Counted from the stretch's first letter, positions 51,680-62,693 are shown. The stretch is DNA of 64,000 nt from Sthenelais limicola (GCA_942159475.1 OW804097.1:10665172-10729171), one strand, 5' to 3'. Notes: generated by a model from the letters alone, not told the origin. A program made the numbers and translations.

Positions 51680-52826
51680 AGTGAGTGAGTGAGTGGGATT
51701 GGTTGCTTTACGCCCTTATCAACACATTTAATATGGTTATATCAAGGGCAGGAGAGCTGAGAGGGAGTGAGTGAGTGAGATTGGTTGCTTTACGCCCTTA
51801 TCAACACATTTAATATGGTTATATCAAGGGCGGGAGAGCTGAGAGGGAGTGAGTGAGTGAGTTTGGTTGCTTTACGCCCTTATCAACACATTTAATATGG
51901 TTATATCAAGGGCGGGAGAGCTGAGAGGGAGTGAGTGAGTGAGTTTGGTTGCTTTACGCCCTTATCAACACATTTAATATGGTTATATCAAGGGCGGGAG
52001 AGCTGAGAGGGAGTGAGTGAGTGAGTTTGGTTGCTTTACGCCCTTATCAACACATTTAATATGGTTATATCAAGGGCGGGAGAGCTGAGAGGGAGTGAGT
52101 GAGTGAGTTTGGTTGCTTTACGCCCTTATCAACACATTTAATATGGTTATATCAAGGGCGGGAGAGCTGAGAGGGAGTGAGTGAGTGAGTTTGGTTGCTT
52201 TACGCCCTTATCAACACTTTTAATATGGTTATATCAAGGGCGGGAGAGCTGAGAGGGAGTGAGTGAGTGAGATTGGTTGCTTTATGCCCTTATCAACACA
52301 TTTAAGTGTTATATCAAGGGCGGGAGAACTGAGAGGGAGTGAGTGAGTGAGATTGGTTGCTTTATGCCCTTATCAACACTTTTAAGTGTTATATCAAGGG
52401 CGGGAGAGCTGAGAGGGAGTGAGTGAGTGAGATTGGTTGCTTTATGCCCTTATCAACACTTTTAAGTGTTATATCAAGGGCGGGAGAGCTGAGAGGGAGT
52501 GAGTGAGTGAGATTGGTTGCTTTATGCCCTTATCAACACATTGAAGTGTTATATCAAGGGCGGGAGAGCTGAGAGTGAGTGAGTGAGTGAGATTGGTTGC
52601 TTTATGCCCTTATCAACACATTCAATATGGTTATATCAAGGGCGGGAGAGCTGAGAGGGAGTGAGTGAGATTGGTTGCTTTACGCCCTTATCAACACATT
52701 GAAGGTTATATCAAGGGTGGGAGAGCTGAGAGGGAGGCAGTGAGTGAGATTGGTTGCTTTATGCCCTTATCAACACTTTTAAGTGTTATATCAAGGGCGG
52801 GAGAGCTGAGAGGGAGGCAGTTTATG
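51680..52826 (+). repeat. 82-bp tandem array, about 14 units, next to a splice acceptor
   Basis: Same unit as at 36,755, with subtypes carrying TAATATGGTT or TAAGTGTT in the centre. It starts about 44 bp on the intron side of the 51,636 acceptor, after the same TATATTTTG lead-in as the first array. Confidence 0.92.
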
Positions 52827-52920
52827 ATCATACCCAGGAAATAGAGATAGAGAAGAAGGGAGAGAGAGACAGAGAAAAGAGACAGAAAGGCATTTTAAGG
52901 TCTTACCCAGGACCACAGAT
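52815..52920 (+). repeat. GA-rich tail repeat after the 82-bp array
   Basis: One copy of the GGCAGTTTATGATCATACCC, AGGAAATAGAGA, GACAGAAAGGC block, the same order as at 37,323. Confidence 0.8.
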
Positions 52921-53590
52921 TATTCTATTAATATTATTTTATTCATCGAGAAAAGGGAATGTTTTATCATTCATTCTTGCTTACCTGTATTACCTGAACA
53001 ACATTTGTATCTACACACTACTTTATATGTCTCTGTAAAACTGCTTACTCTAATCGCATAGTCATCTTTAAAACAGAGTAACAATAAGAATGTTAATGTT
53101 CTGTTGTTATTTATTACACCCCTGTGCTGTAGTTGCCTATACCTTTAGCATTGTATGCCACACTTGGTCAAGGTGGTGCAAAACATGTAAATTATGCCAC
53201 CTTGGCACATACAACAAGTAGGTCCGGCAATCAAGCCTGATTGCCAATTAATGCGCCCTAATTTCTCTTGAAATAATAAATATAAAGCTTCAAAATAAAA
53301 ACTTTATTATTTCAGTTCATTTATTCATTTTATTTATTTTTGGGGTGTAATAAATATAGAATCTCGGTTGCATCTCGGTTGCGGAGGGAGACCTTGGGGC
53401 TACGCTGCACTCCGCCCCTCAGTCTCCCGCCGCAACCTTGATGCATAACCCTTTGACAGACTGAACCCTAGGTACATTCCATGTATTTCTCCACCTCAAA
53501 GAACCATGGGTCATTACACATGGATGGGTGCAGGAACTGTGGATGAATTAAAAGATTTTCTAGCTTTTTTAAGCAAAAAACAAATTGATA
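52921..53590. other. Stretch with an imperfect GC-rich palindrome and no supported exon
   Basis: Arms 53,378-53,400 and 53,414-53,437 (GGTTGCGG.. and ..CCGCAACC) form a hairpin of about 23 bp. I could not find the missing first exon of the transporter here. Confidence 0.5.
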
Positions 53591-53957
53591 GGAGTGTTGC
53601 ATGGCCGCCATTTTGAATCCTGATTTGCATGGAAGTATGGGTACAATAATACTAATGGTACAGTGTTAAATCTATAGAAAACATGCCATGTTCAGCCTGG
53701 GATATTTAAGCCCAGTTTAACGCAGTTTTACTCTAATATCAATATCCATGCGTTATACATGTTTCCATAACACAAGTCATCATCTTTCCCATCATGCATT
53801 TTATTTTCAAAAATAATATATAAAACCTGTACTATTGGTAGAAATATTCTTGCAATTTTAGATAAAAATGTTGCCTAATATTTGTAAGTCACAGTTCAAC
53901 AGGATCCTTCCCAGCATGCACTGCTGTAGACATGCGCAGTGAGACATGCAAATCCCC
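53591..53957 (+). mobile_element. MITE-C copy, full length
   Basis: TA-flanked. Left end worn to GGAGTGTTGCATGGCC, right end GACATGCAAATCCCC. Confidence 0.85.
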
Positions 53958-53987
53958 TATACAACGTGTTAAAGTATTAGCACATAT

Positions 53988-54222
53988 GGGTCAGATTTTC
54001 AGAAAATGTACAATTGGCAGATCTACACATTCAGTAAATTGTGCTAAATTTGACTGAAAAATGATGAATACTGGGTATATCTGAGTATATTTGGTATCAC
54101 ATTGATTAAAAGTTTCTGCTTTGTTATGTTCAACTGCATTTTGATCCTTATTTCTGTCTTAAATGGGGGTTATTAGAGAGGATTGGTGAAGTTAATTTGT
54201 AAATTTTCTGAAAATCTGATCC
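53988..54222 (+). mobile_element. MITE-A copy, subfamily A
   Basis: Full length; right end reads CTGATCC. Confidence 0.88.
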
Positions 54223-54352
54223 ATAGGCGTGTTTCCTGGAACGGCAGAGTGGTGGTCGCCAAACAATCAATAATGAACAGCTTCCAATAGATGTCACCAT
54301 GTCTGGCAGTAGACTAATAGACCTGTTTTTCTCCAGACAGTGGGGCTCTTTA

Positions 54353-54586
54353 GGGTGAAATCGCCAGAAAATGTACAATTCACCTTCACCAATCCTCTCT
54401 AAAAACCCAAATTTCAGAGGAAAATAATGTTGAAAGTACAGATCAACCTAACAAAACCAATTGCTAGAATCAGTGCTATGCCGAATATACTTGAATTTAA
54501 CTAGTATTGGCAATTTTGAGCCTAATTTAGCAGAAATTACTAAATATGTGCAGCTGCCAATTGTACATTTTCTGAAAATCTGACCC
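54353..54586 (-). mobile_element. MITE-A copy, subfamily B, with TTTA target duplication
   Basis: TTTA lies directly outside GGGTGAAATCGCC on the left and CTGACCC on the right. This flank fixes the element ends as GGGT and ACCC and the duplication as four bases. Confidence 0.9.
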
Positions 54587-54710
54587 TTTAGCGCAGGCGC
54601 ACTTATGGAACACTGTTAGCTTAATAGCGACTATACCAGAAGTAATAAATGTGATATCTGCCAGGGAAATATGATGGTAAACATTAGGGCATTAATAAGA
54701 ACTTCTATAA

Positions 54711-54967
54711 GGGTCAGATTTTCAGAAAATGTACAATTGGCAGCTGTATATATATTTAGTAAATTCAGCTAAATTAGGCTGCACTTTGGTCAATACTAGG
54801 TCAATTCGAGTATATATTCAGCATTGCAGTGATTCTAGCAATCTGTTGGGTTAGTTTGAACTGTATTTTGAATTTTCTTTCGTCTGGACTTTGGTTTACT
54901 TGACAGAATTGGTGAAGTTGAATTGTACATGAAACAGTTACAGTTAATTGTTCTGAAAATCTGACCC
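54711..54967 (+). mobile_element. MITE-A copy, subfamily B
   Basis: Full length with an insertion near the right end (ACATGAAACAGTTACAGTTA) that splits the terminal repeat. Confidence 0.85.
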
Positions 54968-54970
54968 ATA

Positions 54971-55035
54971 TGGGTTATTTGAGTGAACCTACCAGAAACT
55001 GTACAATTCACCTTCACCAATCTTATCTTAATCGC
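54971..55035 (-). mobile_element. MITE-A end fragment
   Basis: GTGAACCTACCAGAAACTGT and CAATTCACCTTCACCAATC match the GGTGAAG-type end only. Confidence 0.6.
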
Positions 55036-55506
55036 CTGAATTATGTTTATGTGAAGGTAAATGAAACGATGTCACAAAAACAAAAAGAAACAAGTGAAGC
55101 TTTGCAAACTACATTGATAAAAGATTACTTTAAAATCAAGGACCATAGCATAGCATTTTCGTAATGCGGGCAAAATGGTTGCCAATGACGCATGAATGCC
55201 ACAACTATAGCTAAACTATAGGAAGTAATACGAGTAGCTATTGTAAGTTAATCTGGCAATGTGGTGGTACAAAACATCAACAGGATAAAGCCTCAGGGCT
55301 TTTATGAAATCCGTACTGCAGTCTGGCAGTCATAAAGCCTCTTTAATGGCGACTTTTACATCCTACACTAGAAATCCCCTCAAAGCTCTACTTTACAGCG
55401 GAACTCCACTAGAGAAAAAACAGTGGCGACAATTCTTTTGTTGCCCTTACATCAGTTCATTTTATGTTTGCAATGAAAACGCAAATGGAGGAGTGTCAGA
55501 TACTTG
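55036..55506. other. Stretch with no supported gene
   Basis: Frames of 60-90 codons without known motif. Confidence 0.5.
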
Positions 55507-55635
55507 TGGGTCAGATTATCAGAAAATGGACAATTGGCAGCTCTACACATTTAGGAAATTCTCCTAAATTAGTTTGAAAAATGAAGAATACCGGATATAT
55601 CTGAGTATATTTGGTATCGCATTGATTTGAAGAAA
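55507..55635 (+). mobile_element. MITE-A left part, cut by a LINE
   Basis: It begins GGGTCAGATTATCAG and follows subfamily A to GGTATCGCATTGATTTGA, where the LINE 5' foldback starts. The right part was not found after the LINE tail. Confidence 0.8.
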
Positions 55636-55638
55636 ACC

Positions 55639-56604
55639 TAAATCGAGGAAACACTACATCAGTAGTGTTCCTCGATTTTAAAAAAGCGTTTGACACTGTA
55701 CATCACAAAAAATTGCTTGAAAAACTAAATGAAATAGGAATAACTGGAAGAGAGAGAGAATGGTTGAAACACTACCTCAGTGATAGGTCACAAAGTGTAA
55801 AGGTAAATGGTTCTCTCTCTGCCCGGGCTAAGATCACCTTTGGGGTACCCCAAGGGACAATCCTCGGGCCCATCCTCTTCACAATATACATCAACGACAT
55901 GCACCAGGTCGTCCAAAATTCTAATATCCAACATTACGCAGACGATACTGTCCTTTTTTATAGTAACAAAAATGAAGAAAAAATCAATGATTACCTACAA
56001 CAAGACTTAAACACCCTTGACACCTGGTGCAAGTCCAACAAAATTTCAATAAATGTCTCCAAGACAAAATATATGTCCTTCAAACCAACTAGAATAAACA
56101 AAAATACCCCACCCAGGGGTAGTTGTGATCTTGCCTTGGGCAGAGAATCTATCCTTCAGGCAGAAGAGTACTGTTATCTAGGCCTAACACTTGACCATAA
56201 GCTCAGGCCAGAACTGGTCACATGTGTAAATACCAATTAGTATTCAATCCACTCGAGTAGAAGCTGTTCGACTGGACAAGCTTTAAGGACAGACGTTCTG
56301 AATTATATGAAGTACATCATATAATTTCTGTAACATTAATTAGCTAACTTTATTAAGATTGATAAATACTCCAACCGCAAGAGGGATTATGAAGCAAACT
56401 TAAAACAGCTTGTTAGTACTTAAGAAATAAGAAATGAGAACTGGAATTATTTTATTACTATATGGTTTTCGGGAGGTCGTTGGAAGACCTGCATGAACTC
56501 ATGCAGATGTCCTAACCCACTTCCTGATTTTGAATACTATTGAATATGAATCATACTGTAAATGTATTGGAATCTTGAATAAAAATATTATATATATATA
56601 TATG
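55639..56604 (+). mobile_element. 5'-truncated LINE with 5' foldback and (TA)n tail
   Basis: The insertion opens with an inverted repeat (55,639-55,657 and 55,662-55,680) whose right arm is native LINE coding sequence. It holds RT motifs A to D, loses the rest of ORF2, and ends GAATAAAAATAT with a TA run at 56,604. Confidence 0.8.
55665..56240 (+). pseudogene. LINE reverse transcriptase fragment
   Basis: Residues 1-191 show FLDFKKAFDTVHH (motif A), FGVPQGTILGPILFTIYIND (motif B), HYADDTVLFY (motif C with both Asp) and ISINVSKTKYMSF (motif D), then YLGLTLDHKLRPE. The frame stops soon after, where normal copies go on for about 200 residues, so an internal deletion joins it to the 3' UTR. The fingers and endonuclease are missing at the 5' end. 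Confidence 0.85.
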
Positions 56605-56738
56605 TGCAGTTTGGATCAACTGAACTGCACCCCGAACTGCACCTTTTAAGCGAATCACATGTGTAATAATGTATAACATGACAGATATCCCAAGTTAGGA
56701 AAATAATGTATGAACGTAGGCACCCTCATCACCCATAT

Positions 56739-57148
56739 GTGTTGTGTTTTAGGAAAATGAGTCACAAGTCGCAAAATTGATATTTTTCAAAGTGTCTTTT
56801 TCACAAGATTTCTTTATGGGAATGTTCTGATTTTTACAGGGTTCAATAATTTTAGTCATATGAATCCATGCAACAAATTTCGGGACATTGTATTAAATTA
56901 TATCCTTGCGTTTTGAAGGCCTTCGTATGGAGTATATTTAGTTACTTTACTGGTAATTACCCGCCCAGAAACATTGCAAATTGTTTTTTTCAAAAATAAA
57001 AATATGAAACTTAAAATAGAGAAATAGTTATTAGGTGTCCTAGTGTTTACTATCATTGGAATCGGCTTGATCTCCTCTTTTCAAATATGGTGATATCTCA
57101 AAATCCATATTTTGCGACTTATGACTCATTTTCCTAAAAACGGGTCAC
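56739..57148 (+). mobile_element. MITE-B copy, full length
   Basis: Flanked by ATAT; ends GTTGTGTTTTAGGAAAATGA and TCATTTTCCTAAAAACGGGTCAC. Confidence 0.88.
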
Positions 57149-57183
57149 ATATGTGGAAGAGATAACTTGAGCTTATTTCAATA

Positions 57184-57568
57184 GGGGATTTGTATGTAGC
57201 AATACGCATTTCTGTTACAGGCCATGCTGGGATAGATTCCAACCATGTTTGACAGAGAACTAAATGTTTTTATTGGCCACATGCACTTTTTACAGAACTA
57301 ATTTAGCAATATTTGTATAGAAAATAGCAAGAATGGTTTCTCCAATATCATAGCTTGTATAAATTACCAATGAAAACCAAATGCACGATGGGAAAGATGG
57401 AGGCTTGTGTCATGAAACCATACAGGCCTATAACACATGGACATGTACATGGGAACACCGATAAATATCCCTTGCTGAGCATGACTTGTTTGCTAAATAG
57501 TTTACACCATACCACAAGTCCCATGATTCAATGCGGTCAAGATCCAAGATGGCGGACATGCAAGTAGT
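57184..57568 (-). mobile_element. MITE-C copy, inverted
   Basis: Starts TA-GGGGATTTGTATGTAGC and ends AAGATGGCGGACATGCAAG. A short extra stretch near 57,245-57,300 interrupts the body. Confidence 0.8.
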
Positions 57569-57625
57569 CTATTGGTCAGATTCTCAGAAAATGTACAATT
57601 CACCTTCACCAATTCTCTCAAATAA

Positions 57626-58875
57626 CGGAATAATGGAATTCAATGGTATAAAAGGAGATTTATTAAGGTGGATCAAGTCATATGTAATAGGTAGGAGCCA
57701 GAGAGTCAGGATCGGAACCGATGAGTCATCCAGCCGTGGTTTGAACTGCGGGGTACCGCAGGGCTCGGTACTAGGGCCGATACTATTTTTGATATATACG
57801 AATGACCTGAAATCTCTGAATCTAAATTGTAATTATATACTATATGCGGACGATACCGTGCTATATAGTTCTGGTAAAGACTTAGTAGATATCTGTAGGA
57901 AAATGGAAGCTGACATTGGCATATTCCATGAATGGGCGGTAAGAAATAGAATATTAATGAATATGAAGAAAACAAAACATATGGTTATCAGTAGAAAGAA
58001 GAAAATAAACTCACCAGCAATGACAATTAACAACCAAATAATAGAGAGAGCGACCAACTATGAATACTTAGGAGTAAAGATTGATGAACGTATGACACTA
58101 TTACCACAGTTGGACACCGTAATCAGGAATCTAAATTTCAGAATATACCAGCTAGGATGTATGAGAAAATTCCTCACTGCACATGCCGCTATGACACTTG
58201 TAAAGACTTTTATTCTACCGATCATAGATTACTCCCTACCGTTCCTAACTTATGTAGGACAGAATAAATTAAACAAACTACAACGAATGCAGAATAAAGC
58301 TATACGAATTGCAACGAGGAGTGGATTCCTAATAGGAAGATTAGAGTTACATAAAAATTATAAGATTATGACAATAAAGAACCGGCAAAAGTACTTACTT
58401 ACAATATTAGGAAAAAAAAGTACAAAGGATAACAATAACTCCGTTGTAAACAGATACCCGACGCGAAGACAGGACGCAGACACTATACAAATGCGAAGAC
58501 CAATGGCTGAATGTGACCGTAAAACCTTTTCATACCAAATGGCCATAGGATGGAATGAGCTGACTCCAGAGATTAGGAACCTTGGCATGGACGACCTAAA
58601 GAAAAGAATGAAATTCTTAATTTTAACGAATCAAAATGACAACGACCTATGAAAGGGAAATGTAACACTTAACTAGTAGCCCTCCTGGTAGCGTCGCGCC
58701 TCCTGCGAGCCCACAACCCCTCTAAATGCCACTAACCCATAAGAGATTTTACTAATATTTGCATGGCTACCCACTAAGTAAGAACTTTAAGGCAGCATGG
58801 GTGGAACATCGCCCCCGGTGAGCCTGTGGATGTATTTGTACTGCCAATAAAAATTATAAAAAAAAAAAAAAAAAA
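57626..58875 (+). mobile_element. 5'-truncated LINE with poly(A) and target duplication
   Basis: It starts in the middle of RT coding sequence and ends in AATAAAAATTAT and an A-run at 58,859-58,875. The MITE target AAATAAC is present on both sides, the expected mark of target-primed reverse transcription. The tail type (A-run, not TA-run) sets it apart from the other LINEs here. Confidence 0.9.
57628..58652 (+). pseudogene. LINE reverse transcriptase C-terminal part
   Basis: From MEFNGIKGDLLRWIKSY the frame gives GVPQGSVLGPILFLIYTNDL (motif B), LYADDTVLYSS (motif C), ILMNMKKTKHMV (motif D), YEYLGVKIDERM, KLNKLQRMQNKAIR and MAIGWNELTPEIRNLGMDDL, ending naturally. The part from motif B to the stop is unbroken. 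Motif A and everything before it are missing by 5' truncation. An upstream extension of the frame to 57,531 is only MITE sequence. Confidence 0.9.
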
Positions 58876-59060
58876 TAACCCACATTTAAGAGAAAAATGA
58901 GCTTAAAAATGCAGTTTAACATAACAGAACTGATAATTTAAATCAAGGAGACACCTAATATACTCAGATATATCTAGTATTCTTCATTTTTCAGCCTAAT
59001 TTAGGAGAGTTTCCCAAATGTGTAGAGCTGCCAATTGTACATTTTCTGAGAATCTGACCC

Positions 59061-59373
59061 ATATTCCCTTCATCTGAGATCAGAAAAGACCCTCCTGCAC
59101 TCTAGGTCCAAACCCTCCGATCAGATAACAATTGTAGTCAGTGAGTGGATGCCTACTTCGCTAATCAGTTTCCTGGCCTAGGACTCGGCGTTTTAATGTG
59201 CATATAATACCATTTTGCAGTCTTAATGCTATCATGATGGCACTTTGCGGTTTGACGCGAGAGGCTTTCCCTCAGTTTGAAGGGACTCTCTCAACTTTGG
59301 ACCTAGACTGTCTGCACGGAGAGTGGCCGCTGCATGAGGAAAATTGGTTGGTTTACTTCTGTACAATGTATAT
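59061..59373. other. Stretch with no supported gene
   Basis: A frame with FEGTLSTLDLDC lies near 59,270, but nothing marks it as a gene. Confidence 0.45.
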
Positions 59374-59607
59374 GGGTGAAGTCACCAGAAAATGTACAAT
59401 TCACTTCACCAATCGTCTCAAATAACCCAAATTCAAGCCAAAAATGAGGTTAGAAATACAGTTCAACATAACCAAACAGATTCCTTGAATCAACCCAATA
59501 CCAGATATATTCAGATATATCTAGTAATGACCATTTTTCGGCTTAATTTAGCAGAATTTACTAAATGTGCAGTGCTGCCGATTGTACATTTTCTGGCGAT
59601 CTGACCC
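59374..59607 (-). mobile_element. MITE-A copy, mixed subfamily
   Basis: ATAT on both sides. The ends are GGGTGAAGTCACC and CTGGCGATCTGACCC and the interior combines blocks of subfamilies A and B, perhaps an intermediate or recombinant. Confidence 0.85.
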
Positions 59608-59753
59608 ATATATAATATAGTTAATCATTCAAACTATCACACCTTCTTGTGACGGTATAATTGACTCAATGATGGAGTAGAGAACCAATTGGGGAGGATA
59701 TCCTAACGTCTTCAAGGATGACTCAGCAGAAATCCTTGCTTAAATTACTTTTT

Positions 59754-62600
59754 ACCTTTGCTCTCTATTATGGAGAGCAAAGGTATGTTCCAACTCATAA
59801 CAAACCCCACCAGAGTCACAATGAACAGTTCATCTTTAATCGACTTCATAGCTAGCGACTGTAAAAACATAATGCAAAAGGGGACAATAAGTGAAAATAT
59901 CAGCGATCACTACCCTGTGTATATGATTATAAAGAAGTGTAAATCTTCAGTCAAAGGTATACGCACTGTATATAAAGCTCGCCCCATTAGAAATATGTCA
60001 TTAAATGTAATAAGACAGAGCATATATGACAATGATGTACATATTTTACCACGTGACGATACTCTTGACATTGATCTAGCAAGTAGCGACATGATGAATC
60101 AGTTCCATAAGTTGCAGGATAGTCTATATCCTTACAGAAATTATACTATTAAGAACGGTAAGATCGTCAGAGATATTGATCTAACACGGTTAATAAGGAG
60201 GAAAAATAAAGCCTATCGAAAAGCTATAAAGAGTAAAGTTGCAAACGATTGGGCTCGGGCCAAAGAATTAAGATCTCTTGTGCAGAGGAAAATATACCGT
60301 TTAAAGAATGAGGCCATGGTCGACATATGTAACAGATACTCCAGGAATGAAAAGAAATTCTGGGAACATTTAGCAAATGTGTATGGTACTTCAAAATCAA
60401 AAGATAGCCGTATAGAACATATTACCAGCTCAGATGGTGTCACTTTGCATGGTAAAGATGCAGCAAATTACGCCAATAATTATTTCTGCAATATTCTGCC
60501 AAAATCATCTCCGGATAATCTGGATTTCGATTATAATAGAGGTAGGGACTTGCCCAATTTCGAATGGATTGATGAAATCACTACAGAGAGAGTTGTCAAG
60601 GTAATAAGTAATATTGATGTGAAAAAATCGTGTGGTATTCTAGATATGAATTCGACTTTCCTCAAGTTTGCCCTTCTGTCGATTATCGATAATTTTGTTT
60701 GGTTATTAAACAGGATAAGAGTTGAAAATTATTTTCCTAAGTCATGGAAAAAATCTCTATGTGTACTGATACCGAAGAAAGTAAATTCAAGAAAGATAGA
60801 TGACATAAGATCAATCTCAATTTCACCTATGATGGGTAAAATTTTTGAAGAACTTATGAGAGAGAGAATCGAACAACACCTCCTGGAAATTGACTATCTG
60901 ATACCACAGCAACACGGTTTTAGACCAGGTTTTAGCACCGACAGTGCGATTTACTCCTTCTTGAGGAATGTATTAAAGAACAAAGATAAAGGACACGATA
61001 CTATTGCAGTTTATTTTGATCTATCAAAGGCGTTTAACTCTATTAATATTGACATCTTATTGTATAAATTGCGCAAGGTTGGCCTTGGTGAAAATTTTGT
61101 AAATTTAATCAAAAGTTATTCGACAAACAGAAGTCAAATGACTCAGTTGGGTGAGGTATGTTCCGATCCCGAACTGCTGCATGCTGGGGTAGCCCAGGGA
61201 AGTATTGTAGGGCCTCTACTCTTTATTTTTTATATTAATGATGTTATAAATGTTGGTTTTGAAGGGGACATAGTTATGTATGCTGATGACTGTGTGATAT
61301 TAAATAAGATTACTGAAGATCATGATCTAGAGAAGGTCCAAAGAGATGTACTTAAATTCCAACATTGGACAGATAGGAATGGATTAACTTTGAACACCAA
61401 AAAGACCAAATTACAGATTTTTTATGGGAAAAGGGTGTTGAATGCCAACGATTATTTGGTGTATTGCAATGGTCAAGCTATTGATAGAGTGAATAACTTT
61501 AAATATTTAGGTTTCCTCTTGGACGACAGACTAAACATGATTCCATATATAAACACTGTCTGTTCAACAGCCACCATTTTGTACCGACGATTAGCAAGAG
61601 TAAGATTCTTTATCTCAAAGAATATAGCGATATTAATATATAAAACTTATATCTTGCCTATATTAGAGTACGGAGGGTTGTTATTCGAATTAGCACCAAG
61701 AAACGTAACAAGGAGGCTGCAGCTGATTCAAAATAACTGTTTAAGACTATGTCAGGGACTTAGACAGCGGAGAGCTGAAATGAGGATTACTAACATAGCC
61801 ATTCACAATAATTGTAATTTGTTGCCACTCTGTTATAGACGCCTACAACGCTTCTTCAGTGTGTTTTGGACTTATACTGTAGCAAATCGCCCTTTATACA
61901 ATTACAATCTAAGAGATCCTTATCGGGTGCAGATAGAGGATTGGCAAAAGGAATCGATCAGGAGAAGCCTTTTTGTCAGGATCCATAATTTTTGGAATGA
62001 TCTTCCATACGGTTTAAAATTAATAGAAGACAAAAAAATATTCAAAAAAGAAATTAGAAGGGTCCTGGCAGGAAGTTTCATGCTGAGAAATGAATGCTGG
62101 TACCTGGTCACGCTTGTGTATCGAGCGTAGCTATCTTAATACCGCAGTTCGTTAACCTATAAACATGTACTTGGTGTTACTAACAGATATCTGCCCTTCT
62201 ACATAGTATTGTGCTGGGCGTTACTGTCGGTAAGCGGTCCTTTCGCTCAAAACATGTACTGGGTGCTACTATTTTGTAGCTGTCATTTTCTTGCTCATTT
62301 TGAGGTTGTATTTTGTATCGCTCGCAGGGACACAGGCCTCTGTTGCCTGTAGTATCGATTTTGTTTATACATGTTATATGCCTCACTACGATTATTCCAA
62401 TGAATGTCATGATAAATGGACACTGCCCAAGGTGTGAGTTTTTATTATCGTATTATTATTATCTATACTGTCTACTTACTGTAATAATAACTATTGTCAT
62501 ATTCTTCTTTCTTTTTTCTTAACATTTTCATAAACTCAGCACGCACTGAGAATGATTGTAGATACTATTTACAAAATGTCGTAGCTGAATAAAAATCTTA
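59754..62600 (+). mobile_element. LINE with near-complete reverse transcriptase and 5' foldback
   Basis: The left edge is an inverted repeat, 59,754-59,765 against 59,773-59,784, whose right arm is native coding sequence. A 790-codon frame follows. The 3' UTR has CTCAG/CTGAG arms at about 62,537 and ends near GCTGAATAAAAATC at 62,598. No target duplication could be fixed. Confidence 0.8.
59758..62130 (+). CDS. LINE ORF2, RT complete, endonuclease truncated
   Basis: The 790-residue frame keeps only the end of the AP endonuclease (SSSLIDFIASD and ENISDHYPVY with the catalytic His), then the full reverse transcriptase: SWKKSLCVLIPKK, QHGFRPGFSTDSAIYSF, motif A VYFDLSKAFNSIN with Asp421, motif B as AGVAQGSIVGPLLFIFYIND, motif C MYADD with Asp510 and Asp511, motif D LNTKKTKLQIF, motif E YLGFLLDDRLN, and the FWNDLP C-terminus. 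Pro is replaced by Ala in the usual PQG of motif B. No stop or frameshift interrupts it, so the copy is young; the first ATG lies within the foldback and is not the native start. Confidence 0.92.
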   Translation: MLSIMESKGMFQLITNPTRVTMNSSSLIDFIASDCKNIMQKGTISENISDHYPVYMIIKKCKSSVKGIRTVYKARPIRNMSLNVIRQSIYDNDVHILPRDDTLDIDLASSDMMNQFHKLQDSLYPYRNYTIKNGKIVRDIDLTRLIRRKNKAYRKAIKSKVANDWARAKELRSLVQRKIYRLKNEAMVDICNRYSRNEKKFWEHLANVYGTSKSKDSRIEHITSSDGVTLHGKDAANYANNYFCNILPKSSPDNLDFDYNRGRDLPNFEWIDEITTERVVKVISNIDVKKSCGILDMNSTFLKFALLSIIDNFVWLLNRIRVENYFPKSWKKSLCVLIPKKVNSRKIDDIRSISISPMMGKIFEELMRERIEQHLLEIDYLIPQQHGFRPGFSTDSAIYSFLRNVLKNKDKGHDTIAVYFDLSKAFNSINIDILLYKLRKVGLGENFVNLIKSYSTNRSQMTQLGEVCSDPELLHAGVAQGSIVGPLLFIFYINDVINVGFEGDIVMYADDCVILNKITEDHDLEKVQRDVLKFQHWTDRNGLTLNTKKTKLQIFYGKRVLNANDYLVYCNGQAIDRVNNFKYLGFLLDDRLNMIPYINTVCSTATILYRRLARVRFFISKNIAILIYKTYILPILEYGGLLFELAPRNVTRRLQLIQNNCLRLCQGLRQRRAEMRITNIAIHNNCNLLPLCYRRLQRFFSVFWTYTVANRPLYNYNLRDPYRVQIEDWQKESIRRSLFVRIHNFWNDLPYGLKLIEDKKIFKKEIRRVLAGSFMLRNECWYLVTLVYRA

Positions 62601-62693
62601 AAACAAACAAAGGGACAGCGTAGTTCTAGGTAGATCTCAGAATAGCAGTAATTAGAGTAGACATGCAGCTTGTCAGCGTTGTCCTGAATATAT
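62601..62693. other. Short spacer
   Basis: Nothing recognised. Confidence 0.4.

Larger units (their letters stand above)
57574..59060 (-). mobile_element. MITE-A copy, subfamily A, split by a LINE
   Basis: The left half ends CTCTCAAATAAC at 57,625 and the right half starts ATAACCCACATTTAAG after the LINE poly(A). Removing the LINE and one repeat of AAATAAC restores the family consensus. Confidence 0.9.

Noticed and set aside
57531..57627. N-terminal extension of the 373-codon RT frame
   Set aside because: This part translates MITE-C and MITE-A sequence; the LINE begins at about 57,626.
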